Shown: piece after piece, positions 34,692 to 43,430 of the stretch
Position numbering within the stretch: the first letter of the stretch is position 1
How the letters are laid out: the number at the start of each line of letters is the position of its first letter
Source: Dermacentor variabilis
Taxonomy: Eukaryota > Arthropoda > Arachnida > Ixodida > Ixodidae
DNA: 64,000 bases
Direction of reading: 5' to 3'
NCBI RefSeq assembly: GCF_050947875.1
Contig: NC_134571.1
Span: 1,069,001 to 1,133,000, forward strand
Made by a program: the position numbers and the translations under genes
Notes under the pieces: model-generated
What the model saw: only the letters and a program-made list of their open reading frames with translations
Told to the model about the DNA's origin: nothing
Database searches by the model: none

Positions 34692-35056
34692 AGTGGGCGA
34701 CGCAGCAGCGAAATGGGCAACATGCTCAGGAACACTTTTTTCTACGTATTCCAGGTTACCGCTCTCCTGGCAAAGTGCGAGCTTTTGTTGGGCTGCTGCT
34801 CTGCAACTGCCTCGTGGAATCACGATATAGGACGACTTCGCATCCCGTTATCGGATCCTGGTGACATCTGCCACGTCAACAAGATATCGAGCCCTGGCAT
34901 CACAGCGTACACACGGGACCAGCCATGGATGACGTCGACTCACGTGACCCTGCAGGAGGACTTAAAAGTGAAGCCCGCACCGTGCTTCTCCAGTGGGCGA
35001 CGCAGCAGCGAAATGGGCAACATGCTCAGGAACACTTTTTTCTACGTATTCCAGGT
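34692..35056 (+). repeat. 65-bp direct repeat, 300 bp apart, at the LINE 5' end
   Basis: 34692-34756 and 34992-35056 are identical by eye, each starting AGTGGGCGACGCAGCAGCG and containing an ATG with the codons MGNMLRNTFFYVFQV. This looks like one and a bit 5' monomers. The unit probably holds the internal promoter, and the second ATG (35013) is the likelier functional ORF1 start. Confidence 0.8.
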
Positions 35057-35644
35057 CAGTAGATGTTTGCCGACGGCCTGCTATCGTAGCGATAATAGGT
35101 TTTTACTGCTGCTGCCTTGCCCACTGTGTCTTGAATGCCTTCTTGCTCAACTTAAAAATATTCCGGTAAATATTTTGCTTTGTGGCGACGTTGAGGCCAA
35201 CCCTGGCCCTACCGAGAAGGAAATATTGATGGAACTTCTTGCCGGTCAAAATTCATTGAAAACAGCTATACATGATGTACAGGCGTCTCAGAAAGAGATT
35301 GGCAAGCAAGTCAGTTCATTAACTGATCGTGTTGATGGTTTAGAGCGCCAACTGAGGAACCTAAGTGTAGTTACTAAGCGGGTCGAGGATATGGAGACAG
35401 CGATGTCTACGGTGAGAACAGATCTAGCCGCCATTGTTGAAAAACTAGATGACCTAGAAAATCATAGTCGAAAGAACAACTTAGTCATTTACGGTCTTGA
35501 CGAACCAAGCAAAGAATCTTCTCAGGATCTTGAAGAGAGAGCAAAAGATTTGTTTCACAGCAAACTTGGTATCTCTGTGGCGAATATAGAAAAATGCCAT
35601 AGGATTGGAAACAGAAATGCTGGCCATATACGACCAATCATGCT
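35013..35644 (+). pseudogene. LINE ORF1 with 2A motif (5' part, interrupted)
   Basis: This frame is also open from 34713. From ATG 35013 it encodes a hydrophobic N-terminus (FLLLLPCPLCLECLLAQL) leading into a 2A-type ribosome-skipping motif, GDVEANPGP at 35184-35210. Next comes a coiled coil of about 80 residues (SLTDRVDGLERQLRN and similar heptads) and the LENHSRKNNLVIYGL block typical of the RRM-like ORF1 domain of CR1/L2/L1-type elements. The frame is cut at 35644 by the Gypsy insertion and resumes after it at 39942 (see next entry). In 2A sequences the ribosome releases the chain between the final G and P, so two products would be expected here. Confidence 0.8.
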
Positions 35645-35814
35645 TGATATGTCGCACTAGGCTTAAAACACTGACATCAATCAGACATAACGCCGCAAGC
35701 ACCGCAGCTTTATTGCAGCCTGCGTCCGTGTGTTCCGCTGCTCACGTGTCATGATGACCATGGCAGTGCCGATGAAGGCACGATGAAGATGACGATGAAG
35801 TTGGCGATACATCA
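35645..35814 (-). repeat. 3' LTR of Ty3/Gypsy element
   Basis: The 170-bp LTR begins TGATATGTCGCACTAGG and ends GATACATCA on the plus strand (TG...CA). It contains a minus-strand AATAAA signal (plus GCTTTATTGC). It differs from the other LTR at one position (35806 G versus 39928 A). Its outer flank is ATGCT (35640-35644). Confidence 0.95.
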
Positions 35815-35828
35815 CTTCTTCCCCTCTT
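35815..35828 (-). promoter_or_regulatory. Polypurine tract of Ty3/Gypsy element
   Basis: On the minus strand AAGAGGGGAAGAAG lies immediately before the TG of the 3' LTR, the expected place for plus-strand DNA priming. It overlaps the last codons of gag-pol. Confidence 0.85.
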
Positions 35829-38800
35829 ACAGGTCCAAGCGTTCAGGAGGCCGTCGCTGTCGGGTCGATCTTCGTAACGGTGGCGGGCTATCCGTCTGGG
35901 CCACTTCCGGACTATGTCGCGACGTGATTGGAGTGCTATCTGCAGGGTTTACGGCTACCCTCTGTGTCGAGAAAGAGTCTGAGACAGTTCGACGTCTCAC
36001 CAGGTCCAAGTGTCGCCGCTGAATTCCTTTCCCGGAATCAACAGTGACCATTCTGAACCCCAGTTGATCTCGCACTACTCCTGGTATCCACCTGCGACGA
36101 CTTGTTCGGAAATCGCGCATCCAGACTGGGTCACCTGCCTGAACTGGAGACCCTCCAACTCGTGGTTGGATTTCTGGTGACCTTTCATCGGGAGCGATAC
36201 AGTCCAGCTTTGTTCTTATTTGGTACCCCAATAAGAGTTCCGCCGGCGACTTTCCATCCTTGACGGGCGTTCGGCGATATCGACATAAAACTCGCGCTAT
36301 GCGTATTTTGAGGTCCATTCCGGGGTTCTTCTTTAGTCCTTCCTTGAGCGTACGCACAGCTCGTTCGGCTAACCCATTCGACTGTGGATGATAAGGGGCT
36401 GTTGTGAGTTGTTGCACATTGTTCCGTGCCAGAAACTCACGAAAAACTTTGCCCACAAATTGTGGTCCGTTATCAGAAACAAAGGTTTTTGGAAGGCCGA
36501 ACCGTGCAAATATTGATCTTAGCGTGTTGGCCGTGGTTTGCGAAGTGGCAGTTTTCATTGGAATGGCTTCCATCCATTTCGTTTCCGAGTCGACGACGAC
36601 TAAGACCATTTGTCCGTCCAACGGGCCTGCGAAATCTGCGTGCAGCCGGCTCCACCTTTCCCCGGTGGCTGGCCAGGCCAAAGGTATCTGTGCTGGTGGC
36701 ATCGCTGAAGCCTGCGCACATGTGGAACATGAGTTCACCAGTTGCTCTATGTCGGAATCCAGTCCCAGATACCAAAACAACGTTCTCGCTGTGGTTTTCA
36801 TGGCTGTCATGCCGGGGTGTGTCTCGTGCAAAAGACGCAACACACGCCTTGCCGCCGCCAGGGGTAGAACAATGCAATGTACCCAGTACACCAAATTATG
36901 GCTGACTGTAAGCTCTGTTCTTCTGTTGAAGTACGGCCGGAGATGCTCATGGCCCTGCGGAAGATATGACGGCCATCCCTGGGAAATCCATTTTTTAACC
37001 TGCCAAAGGCTGGTGTCTCGATTAGTCAGATGTTCAACCTCGCGGGCGCAAAGCGCTGTTTCCTCAAGAGAGTGGGCATACAAAACGTACTCGTCGGCAG
37101 CAAAGTCCCGCGGCTCCTCCATTACTGGCAAGGGCAACCGACTGAGGGCATCAGCATTGGAATGGTCACTGCCCTTCCGGTACTGCAATGTGTAGTTGTA
37201 GTTGCTAAGAAACAAGGCCCAACGCTGTATTCTTGCGGCCGCCATCGGTGGTATGGCTTTACCTGGATTGAATAAACCAGTAAGAGGCTTGTGGTCTGTT
37301 ACTAAGACGAACTGATGTCCGTACAAGTAGTCTTTAAACCGGGCGACGCCGAATACCAGTGCCAAAGCTTCTTTTTCTAACTGCGAGTAATTGCGCTTGC
37401 TCTTGGTAAGTGTCCTGGACCGGAATCCGATGGGGTAGTCAACACCATTCACGCGGTGCGACAAAACGGCCCCAATGCCTACTGATGATGCATCGCACTC
37501 CATCCGCAGTGGCTTATCCGGGTCGAAGTGAGCCAGAAACTTGGAAGCCACAATTGCCTGCTTAACTTGCTGAAATGCTTCCTCCTGTTCCTGGCTCCAT
37601 TGCCACTTGACTCCTTTGGATAAGAGAGCATGTAGCGGAGCTAGCATGGTGGCCAGATTGGGCAGGAACTTGCCATAGTAATTTATGAGACCGAGAAAAG
37701 CTTTCAGCTCACTCACCGAGGTGGGCTTTGGGGCTTCAACAACGGCTTTGATATTGTCGTCCTTCGGTCGCAGACCCTTCGCGTCGATACGATGACCGAG
37801 AAATGTGACTTCGTCTTGCCGAAACTTGCACTTTCCCTTGTTCAGTCGGAGACCATACTCCCGCAGCCGCTGCAGCACGGTTTTGAGCCTAGATGAATCA
37901 TGTTTTTTCTCGGCGATGATAATGTCATCCAGGTACACCTGCACTCCAGGAATATCCCCCAGCAGTCCGTCCATTCGCCTTTGGAATATGGCTGGAGTAG
38001 AACTTACGCCAAACGGTAATCTGTTAAAACAAAAAAGACCCTTCTGGGTGTTGAGGACTGTTATCTTCTTTGCTTCCTCATCCAATGGCAACTGGTTGTA
38101 GGCTTGACGCAAATCCAAGGTCGTGAATACTTCGCCACCGTTTAACCTAGCAAAAATGTCGTCCACTCGAGGCAACGGGTATTGTTCTACCACAGTGGCC
38201 GCATTCACAGTCATACGGAAGTCTCCACACAGTCGGAGGGACCCATCGCCTTTCAAAACGGGTACCACAGGGGTTGCCCATTCAGCGGTTTTTACCGGCG
38301 TCAAAACGCCTTCCGCGACCAGCTGATCCAACGATTCAGGCATCTTATCTCTGAGAGCGTAGGGTACAGTACGGGCCTTAAAGAACCGTGGACACGCGTT
38401 TTCTTTCAATTGAAATGTGACCGGTGGTCCTTTGCACAGGCCGAGTCCCGGAGCAAACACGTCGGCATATTCGTCAAGCAGCTGTTGCAGACCTGTGCTA
38501 ACAGCCTGTATTCCAGCCGGTTGCAGATTCGCTACCACATTCGACAACATTGCCACTCCAACTTCATTAAATGCCTTGATGGTGTCTCTGCTGCACAAAG
38601 ATGGTCCGGAGCTGTCGACCACTATGACAGTACCAGGAATATCTTTCCCGTCGCACGTAGCGGTCATGCTAAGCTGGCCGACAACTGGAAGTTCTCCCAA
38701 GAGACAAGAGAGCTTGAGCTGTGAACTCTCCAACGGAGGCCAGAGCTGCTTGTATTTGCGGAACACCGTTACGGGAATGACGCTTACAGGTGACCCCGTG

Positions 38801-39720
38801 TCCACCAACATAGTGAGCGGAACGTTATTCCAACTGATGTCCTTGTAAATAGGCCGAACCTTGCGGATACTGGCTGCGTGATGGAGAACCGCTGTAATTG
38901 TGTGCAAGGCATCGTTGTCGTCCGAGCTTGTGTCCTCTCCGGCTGCCATGGCGTACGAACCCTGGCGCCGTTGTCTTGCTGGATAAGATCCCTGCCGACG
39001 GTCACTATTTGTGCTAGACAGGCACATCCGACGTAGATGTCCTCGTTTTCCACACCGGTGGCACACTGCGCGAAGGTGTTTGCACTCGTCCTCAGCATGC
39101 GATTCTCCACACCTTCCACACACGTCGCATTGTTCCGGCTTGGGAAGTCGCTTCGAGGAATGGCTCTTTCGTCGGGCAAAATGTACTGCTGAGTGCGCCG
39201 AGTTCATGCTCCTGGCATTTTCAACAGCTCTCTGGGCTGAGACAGCAAAGTCTTCAGCCTCTTCTAAGGTGAGTTTCCATCGCGTCAGTAAATGGCGCCG
39301 AACGTCTTCATCCAGCACTCCGCAAACGATTCGATCCCTCAACATGCGCTCCAATGACGTGCCGAAGTTACACTTCTCAGCTAGGCGTCGAATGTCCGCA
39401 ATGAAGTCCTGAGCAGCTTCCCCGTCTTGTTGCAAACACATGAAGAAAGCATAACTTGCAGCGATCTCGTTGACCTCCGGAGCATAGTGATCTTCCAGAT
39501 ACCCGACGACTTCCTCATAGCTCAGTTCATTCACCTTTTTTGGTTGACACCGGCCCTGCACCACACGCACTGCACTGTCCGTGAGCGAAGCGATGAGCAG
39601 CGCTCGCTTCTTCATTGGGTCTACGATGCTAAGAGCCTCAAAGTACGCCTCCAGGCGAACGCGATACGTAGGCCACGTCCCTTCTGCATCGGCAAATTCC
39701 GGTGGCTGTCCAGCACTCAT
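35827..39720 (-). CDS. Ty3/Gypsy Gag-Pol polyprotein
   Basis: A single 1297-codon frame encodes all replication proteins. In order: a Gag-like N-terminus (about 1-190), two zinc knuckles (CGRCGESHAEDEC and CHRCGKRGHLRRMC, about 200-235), and an aspartic protease with LVDTGSPVSVIP (about 305). Then comes reverse transcriptase with YLDDIIIA (about 610), and RNase H with MECDASSVGIGAVL and TDHKPLTGLF. Last is an integrase with an H2C2-type finger (HETHPGMTAMK...CSTCAQ), core motifs HADFAG, SDNGPQF and HPQSNGLAERAVRTLKEGL, and a basic C-terminus. Gag and Pol share one frame with no frameshift, as in K02A2.6-type elements. No stop or shift breaks it. The start ATG (39718-39720) follows the 5' LTR by 46 bases. 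Confidence 0.95.
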   Translation of the reverse strand: MSAGQPPEFADAEGTWPTYRVRLEAYFEALSIVDPMKKRALLIASLTDSAVRVVQGRCQPKKVNELSYEEVVGYLEDHYAPEVNEIAASYAFFMCLQQDGEAAQDFIADIRRLAEKCNFGTSLERMLRDRIVCGVLDEDVRRHLLTRWKLTLEEAEDFAVSAQRAVENARSMNSAHSAVHFARRKSHSSKRLPKPEQCDVCGRCGESHAEDECKHLRAVCHRCGKRGHLRRMCLSSTNSDRRQGSYPARQRRQGSYAMAAGEDTSSDDNDALHTITAVLHHAASIRKVRPIYKDISWNNVPLTMLVDTGSPVSVIPVTVFRKYKQLWPPLESSQLKLSCLLGELPVVGQLSMTATCDGKDIPGTVIVVDSSGPSLCSRDTIKAFNEVGVAMLSNVVANLQPAGIQAVSTGLQQLLDEYADVFAPGLGLCKGPPVTFQLKENACPRFFKARTVPYALRDKMPESLDQLVAEGVLTPVKTAEWATPVVPVLKGDGSLRLCGDFRMTVNAATVVEQYPLPRVDDIFARLNGGEVFTTLDLRQAYNQLPLDEEAKKITVLNTQKGLFCFNRLPFGVSSTPAIFQRRMDGLLGDIPGVQVYLDDIIIAEKKHDSSRLKTVLQRLREYGLRLNKGKCKFRQDEVTFLGHRIDAKGLRPKDDNIKAVVEAPKPTSVSELKAFLGLINYYGKFLPNLATMLAPLHALLSKGVKWQWSQEQEEAFQQVKQAIVASKFLAHFDPDKPLRMECDASSVGIGAVLSHRVNGVDYPIGFRSRTLTKSKRNYSQLEKEALALVFGVARFKDYLYGHQFVLVTDHKPLTGLFNPGKAIPPMAAARIQRWALFLSNYNYTLQYRKGSDHSNADALSRLPLPVMEEPRDFAADEYVLYAHSLEETALCAREVEHLTNRDTSLWQVKKWISQGWPSYLPQGHEHLRPYFNRRTELTVSHNLVYWVHCIVLPLAAARRVLRLLHETHPGMTAMKTTARTLFWYLGLDSDIEQLVNSCSTCAQASAMPPAQIPLAWPATGERWSRLHADFAGPLDGQMVLVVVDSETKWMEAIPMKTATSQTTANTLRSIFARFGLPKTFVSDNGPQFVGKVFREFLARNNVQQLTTAPYHPQSNGLAERAVRTLKEGLKKNPGMDLKIRIARVLCRYRRTPVKDGKSPAELLLGYQIRTKLDCIAPDERSPEIQPRVGGSPVQAGDPVWMRDFRTSRRRWIPGVVRDQLGFRMVTVDSGKGIQRRHLDLVRRRTVSDSFSTQRVAVNPADSTPITSRHSPEVAQTDSPPPLRRSTRQRRPPERLDL

Positions 39721-39749
39721 GCTGACGCGGGTCTTCTCACCTAGCGACG

Positions 39750-39766
39750 CTAGGCCTCGTCGCCAC
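39750..39766 (-). promoter_or_regulatory. Primer-binding-site-like sequence
   Basis: On the minus strand GTGGCGACGAGGCCTAG follows the 5' LTR end directly. TGG plus the following bases would pair with a tRNA 3' CCA end. Which tRNA cannot be told by eye. Confidence 0.6.
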
Positions 39767-39936
39767 TGATATGTCGCACTAGGCTTAAAACACTGACATC
39801 AATCAGACATAACGCCGCAAGCACCGCAGCTTTATTGCAGCCTGCGTCCGTGTGTTCCGCTGCTCACGTGTCATGATGACCATGGCAGTGCCGATGAAGG
39901 CACGATGAAGATGACGATGAAGTTGGCAATACATCA
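39767..39936 (-). repeat. 5' LTR of Ty3/Gypsy element
   Basis: 170 bp, identical to 35645-35814 except one base. Followed on its outer side by the duplicated ATGCT (39937-39941). Confidence 0.95.
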
Positions 39937-39941
39937 ATGCT

Positions 39942-40200
39942 TAGGTTTCTCGACCATCGCGAAAAAATGTCAATTTTGAAGGCTGCTTACAAATTGAAGG
40001 GTACAGCGGTTTCAATATCGCAAGATTTCTCACGTAGAGTTCGAGAAATTTGACAGAAACTCTGGAACAGTTCTACTCTAGAAAGAAATAATGGCTCGAA
40101 AGTCAAACTTCTACACAATAAACTGAGCATAGACGGCGTAATCTTTGGCTGGGACGAAAGGAAAGGTACACGTGTTCAACAAAAGAAAAATCAAAATTGA
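39942..40200 (+). pseudogene. LINE ORF1, 3' part after the insertion
   Basis: Removing the insertion and one ATGCT copy joins the ORF1 frame without a shift. Here it reads RFLDHREKMSILKAAYKLKG, then SISQDFSRRVREI, the C-terminal domain of this ORF1 type. TGA at 40051-40053 interrupts it where the family usually has arginine, fitting CGA to TGA decay. A second TGA at 40198-40200 ends ORF1; ORF2 follows in the same frame with no gap. Confidence 0.75.
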
Positions 40201-42966
40201 CGTTTTGTACAAAGGCCTCAGGAGCTTAATATACTTAACGTAAACTGCCGGATTGTGGTTAATAAATTCACAGAACTTGAGGGAATCTTGGTGGCCCATA
40301 ACCCTGAAATAATTATCCTCACGGAAACATGGTTAAATGATTCTGTCAAAGATAACGAATTTGTTCCTCGTGGGTACAGTGTGCACAGAAAAGATCGAGG
40401 GAGCAAAGGTGGGGGTGTGGCTTTGCTGTTCAAGGAGCGTTTTAATATTCTGAGAATGCCAGATATACCGAACATTGAGGGAATATTCTGTAAAGCCTAT
40501 CAGGGCGCAATTAGATATGTATTGGGAGCACTTTACCGACCACCTAATTCCTCTCCTGATTTCTTTGCTCATCTGCAAAGTTACCTGATTGCTCATGTGA
40601 AGCCTGGTGATCGATTAATTCTGGGCGGAGACTTCAATATGCCAAACGTAGATTGGTCAACCTTCACACTAAACGTTTCTAATGACAGGCTACAAGAAGG
40701 GTTGTTTGATATGATTTTTTCTTTTGATCTACGGCAAGTAGTTGACAGTTTCACTAGAATACAAGGTAACTCCCGCTCCATCTTTGATCTGTTTTTCTTA
40801 AGTGGATCTATTACGGGGCAAACAAAGTGCGAAGTACTGCCTGCAATTTCCGATCACTCTGCTGTGTTGTTGACCCTTTCGGGCGTCTCTGTGAAGAAAT
40901 CTGTTGATGTCACTTCCGTGCTCAACTTCTCGCGTGCAGATGATGTCGCCATATTGGATATGCTTTCGTTTAGTTATGGCTCATTTAAAGGCAGCAGCGC
41001 AGACATTCATACATTGTGGAATCAATTTAAAGATCTTTTAAATGATTGCATCAAACGCTTTGTCCCTTGCATGCTAAAGAAAAGGAAAGGCAAATCTCCT
41101 TGGATTTCTCGAGACACATTGCAATTAAGAAGACGATTAAAGCGCCTGAAGACAAAAAGACGTACCGCAAGAGACTTGGACGCTTTGCTTACTAAAATTT
41201 CCGAACTCTCCTCCGAGCTAAAAATGAAAGTTTCTTCAGATAAGCAACGCTACTTTGGGGAGAAACTTCCTAAATTTATTTCAACATCTCCTGAAAAGTT
41301 CTGGAGGCTAATTTCTCCCAGTAAGCAAATTAATGATGCTTTCGTCGTAAATGGTATTTTGAGTAATGATAGTGCAGTAATAGCAGATGCATTTAACTTA
41401 CATTTTAGATCTGTGTTTACGCAAGACAATGGTTCATTGCCATACTTTCATGCTTCATACCCTCCTATGTCTGACGTTACCATTAATGAGAATGGAATAC
41501 TTAACATGCTCCTTAACCTTGATATTAGGAAATCACCTGGTCCTGATGGTTTGCCAAATGAATTCTTAAAGCGTTATGCGCCATGGGTCTCTAAATATCT
41601 GAGTGTGCTCTTTTCTAAATCACTTAATGAAGGCGAGATTCCAATCGACTGGAAAACGGCAGCAGTGAAACCTATCTTCAAAAATGGTAATAAGCAGCAC
41701 GTCTTGAACTATCGTCCTATTTCTTTGATTTCAACATCATGCAAACTTCTGGAGCATATAATACATAAACATCTTACTGAGTTCCTTTCAAAGAATAAAA
41801 TATTATCATGCCATCAGCATGGCTTCAGAAAGGGTTTCTCTACATGCACACAATTAGTAACTACTGTACACGATTTCGCTAAGGCAATAAATTCAGGTAA
41901 GCAGGTCGATGCAATCTTCATGGACTTTGCGAAAGCCTTTGACAAGGTTTCCCACAAAAAGCTACTCCACAAGCTTGATGTTACTCTGGGTAATGCCAAA
42001 ATTGCTACTTGGCTTTCTGCATATCTTTCAAACCGATATCAATATGTTTCATTCAAAAACCATGCCTCTCGGAGGCTTCCCGTTGAGTCTGGTGTTCCAC
42101 AGGGTTCGGTGCTCGGACCACTGTTGTTTCTAGTTTTCATTAATGATATCGTCAATGACATTCCCGTAAAAATTAGATTATATGCGGATGATTGTGTAAT
42201 GTATTCAGAAATAGATAGCGTCAGTGACCAACTACGACTAAATGAAGCCTTTGAAAAAGTTGTAAAATGGTGTAGTGACTGGCAAATGGCTATCAATTTT
42301 GACAAAACTGTATTTATGAAAATTTCGCGCAAACTTAGAAATCTGCACTTCCAGTACTCTGCGTGTAATGTCTTGCTATCTGAGGTTGAGCACATAAAAT
42401 ATCTTGGTATTTGAATTTCTAAAGATTTTAGATGGAACAAACATATCAACACTGTATGCAATTCCGCCAATCAGAGGCTTTTCTTTCTCAGGAGGGCCTT
42501 GAGACTGACAACACCTGAAGTTCACCTTCTTGCATTTAACGCAATTGTGCTGCCACTTTTATCCATCATATGGTATCGTTTCACTAAAAAAGATATTAAT
42601 AAAGTAGAAGGTATTCAAAAGCGGGCTGTTCGATATGTATATAACAGCTTTGGGTGCACGTCGATGACAGCCTTGCTAAGCAGAGCCAATTTGCCAACTC
42701 TAACCCAAAGGAATCGTGTTCTCAGATTAAAATTTTTGTTTCAGCTCATTAAAGAATACTACAGCATAGATATTTCCGAGATTATTTCCTTTTCAACAGG
42801 TTATGCTACTAGGCAACGGCATGCACTTACAATTACCCCCTTCACTAGTCGCAAAAATTGCTTTAAATACTCATTTTTTCCTAGGGTCGTAACTGAATGG
42901 AATCAGCTGTCCAACGATGTGGTATTGCAGCCATCTCTGAATTTGTTTATGTCCCATATTGTGTAA
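40201..42966 (+). pseudogene. LINE ORF2: endonuclease and reverse transcriptase
   Basis: The frame opens at 40201 right after the ORF1 stop. The APE-type endonuclease begins LNILNVNCR (40225) and shows LTETWL, LGGDFNMPN and ISDHSAV. The reverse transcriptase shows SPGPDGLPNEFLK, NYRPISLIST, HGFRKGFSTCTQL, MDFAKAFDKVSH, GVPQGSVLGPLLF and the catalytic YADDCVMYS. TGA at 42412-42414 breaks the frame after KYLGI. The same frame then runs on to 42966 with a normal C-terminal domain (KVEGIQKRAVRY). There is no RNase H, consistent with CR1/L2. No ATG is evident at the start, so translation may depend on ORF1 termination and re-initiation. One stop separates it from coding competence, besides the ORF1 damage. 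Confidence 0.85.
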
Positions 42967-43195
42967 TTTTCTTATTTGCGCTCTGTTACATTTGCACTTG
43001 CAGTAGATGCATTGATTCAGTTGTACTCGTAGCGTATCTTTTATTTCATGATATCTGATTGTCTTTTTTCTAGTCCATGTAATTTTTCTTTTGTTTGCCC
43101 TGCTAATCATGTCATAATGATGTATCCCCATCCTGCAAAAATCCCATAACGGGATTGCAGTATTTGTAAATAAAATAAATAAATAAATAAATAAA

Positions 43196-43430
43196 TATTT
43201 GGGCTACCCATTGCTAGGTCTCACGCTGTTCCTGAAAAAAACAGGACACCAACAGCTCCATCCAGTAAATCTGAGAAGCCAAGCACTAGAAGAAGATTAA
43301 TGAAGCAGGTGCACCCAATCATTGTCATTACAAGTAAGAAGAAAATTTAACATAGGACGGCCTTCACAAGCGGGAAGGTGATGTGTAAGAACTTGAAGGT
43401 GCGGACGCCAGCTCTATATACAGTAATGAC
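43196..43430 (-). repeat. Right arm of the inverted repeat, outer part
   Basis: After the LINE the arm resumes: GGGCTACCCATTGCTAGGTC pairs with the left arm near 10245, and CTTGAAGGTGCGGACGCC with GGCGTCCACGCCTTCAA near 10080. Similarity fades beyond TATATAGAG (left, about 10060) and CTCTATATA (right, about 43415). Confidence 0.85.

Larger units (their letters stand above)
35645..39936 (-). mobile_element. Intact Ty3/Gypsy retrotransposon
   Basis: A complete 4292-bp element: two 170-bp LTRs, a 5-bp ATGCT duplication (35640-35644 and 39937-39941), one uninterrupted gag-pol frame, a primer-binding-site-like TGGCGACGAGG one base inside the 5' LTR, and a polypurine tract directly before the 3' LTR. 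The near-identical LTRs mean a recent insertion; the element is a candidate for present activity. It has no env-like frame. Confidence 0.95.
34692..43195 (+). mobile_element. CR1/L2-like LINE, split by an LTR retrotransposon
   Basis: The element begins with AGTGGGCGACGCAGCAGCG at 34692, carries ORF1 and ORF2 on the plus strand and ends in a TAAA/AAATA microsatellite (about 43167-43195). The surrounding inverted-repeat arm gives the empty site: the left arm reads through as AAATGGGTAGCTCAAATATAG (in reverse), so the insertion lies between CTCAAATCTATA and ATTTGGGCTACCC with at most a few duplicated bases. Nucleotides 35645-39941 are foreign (Ty3/Gypsy insertion plus duplicated ATGCT). The remaining LINE is about 4.2 kb, near full length. 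Confidence 0.85.

Noticed and set aside
36404..39744. Several plus-strand ORFs of 60-263 codons
   Set aside because: All are antisense shadows of the intact Gypsy gag-pol frame.
43168..43195. CRISPR-like or satellite array (AAAT repeats)
   Set aside because: It is the microsatellite tail at the 3' end of the LINE. No CRISPR array was seen anywhere in the window.
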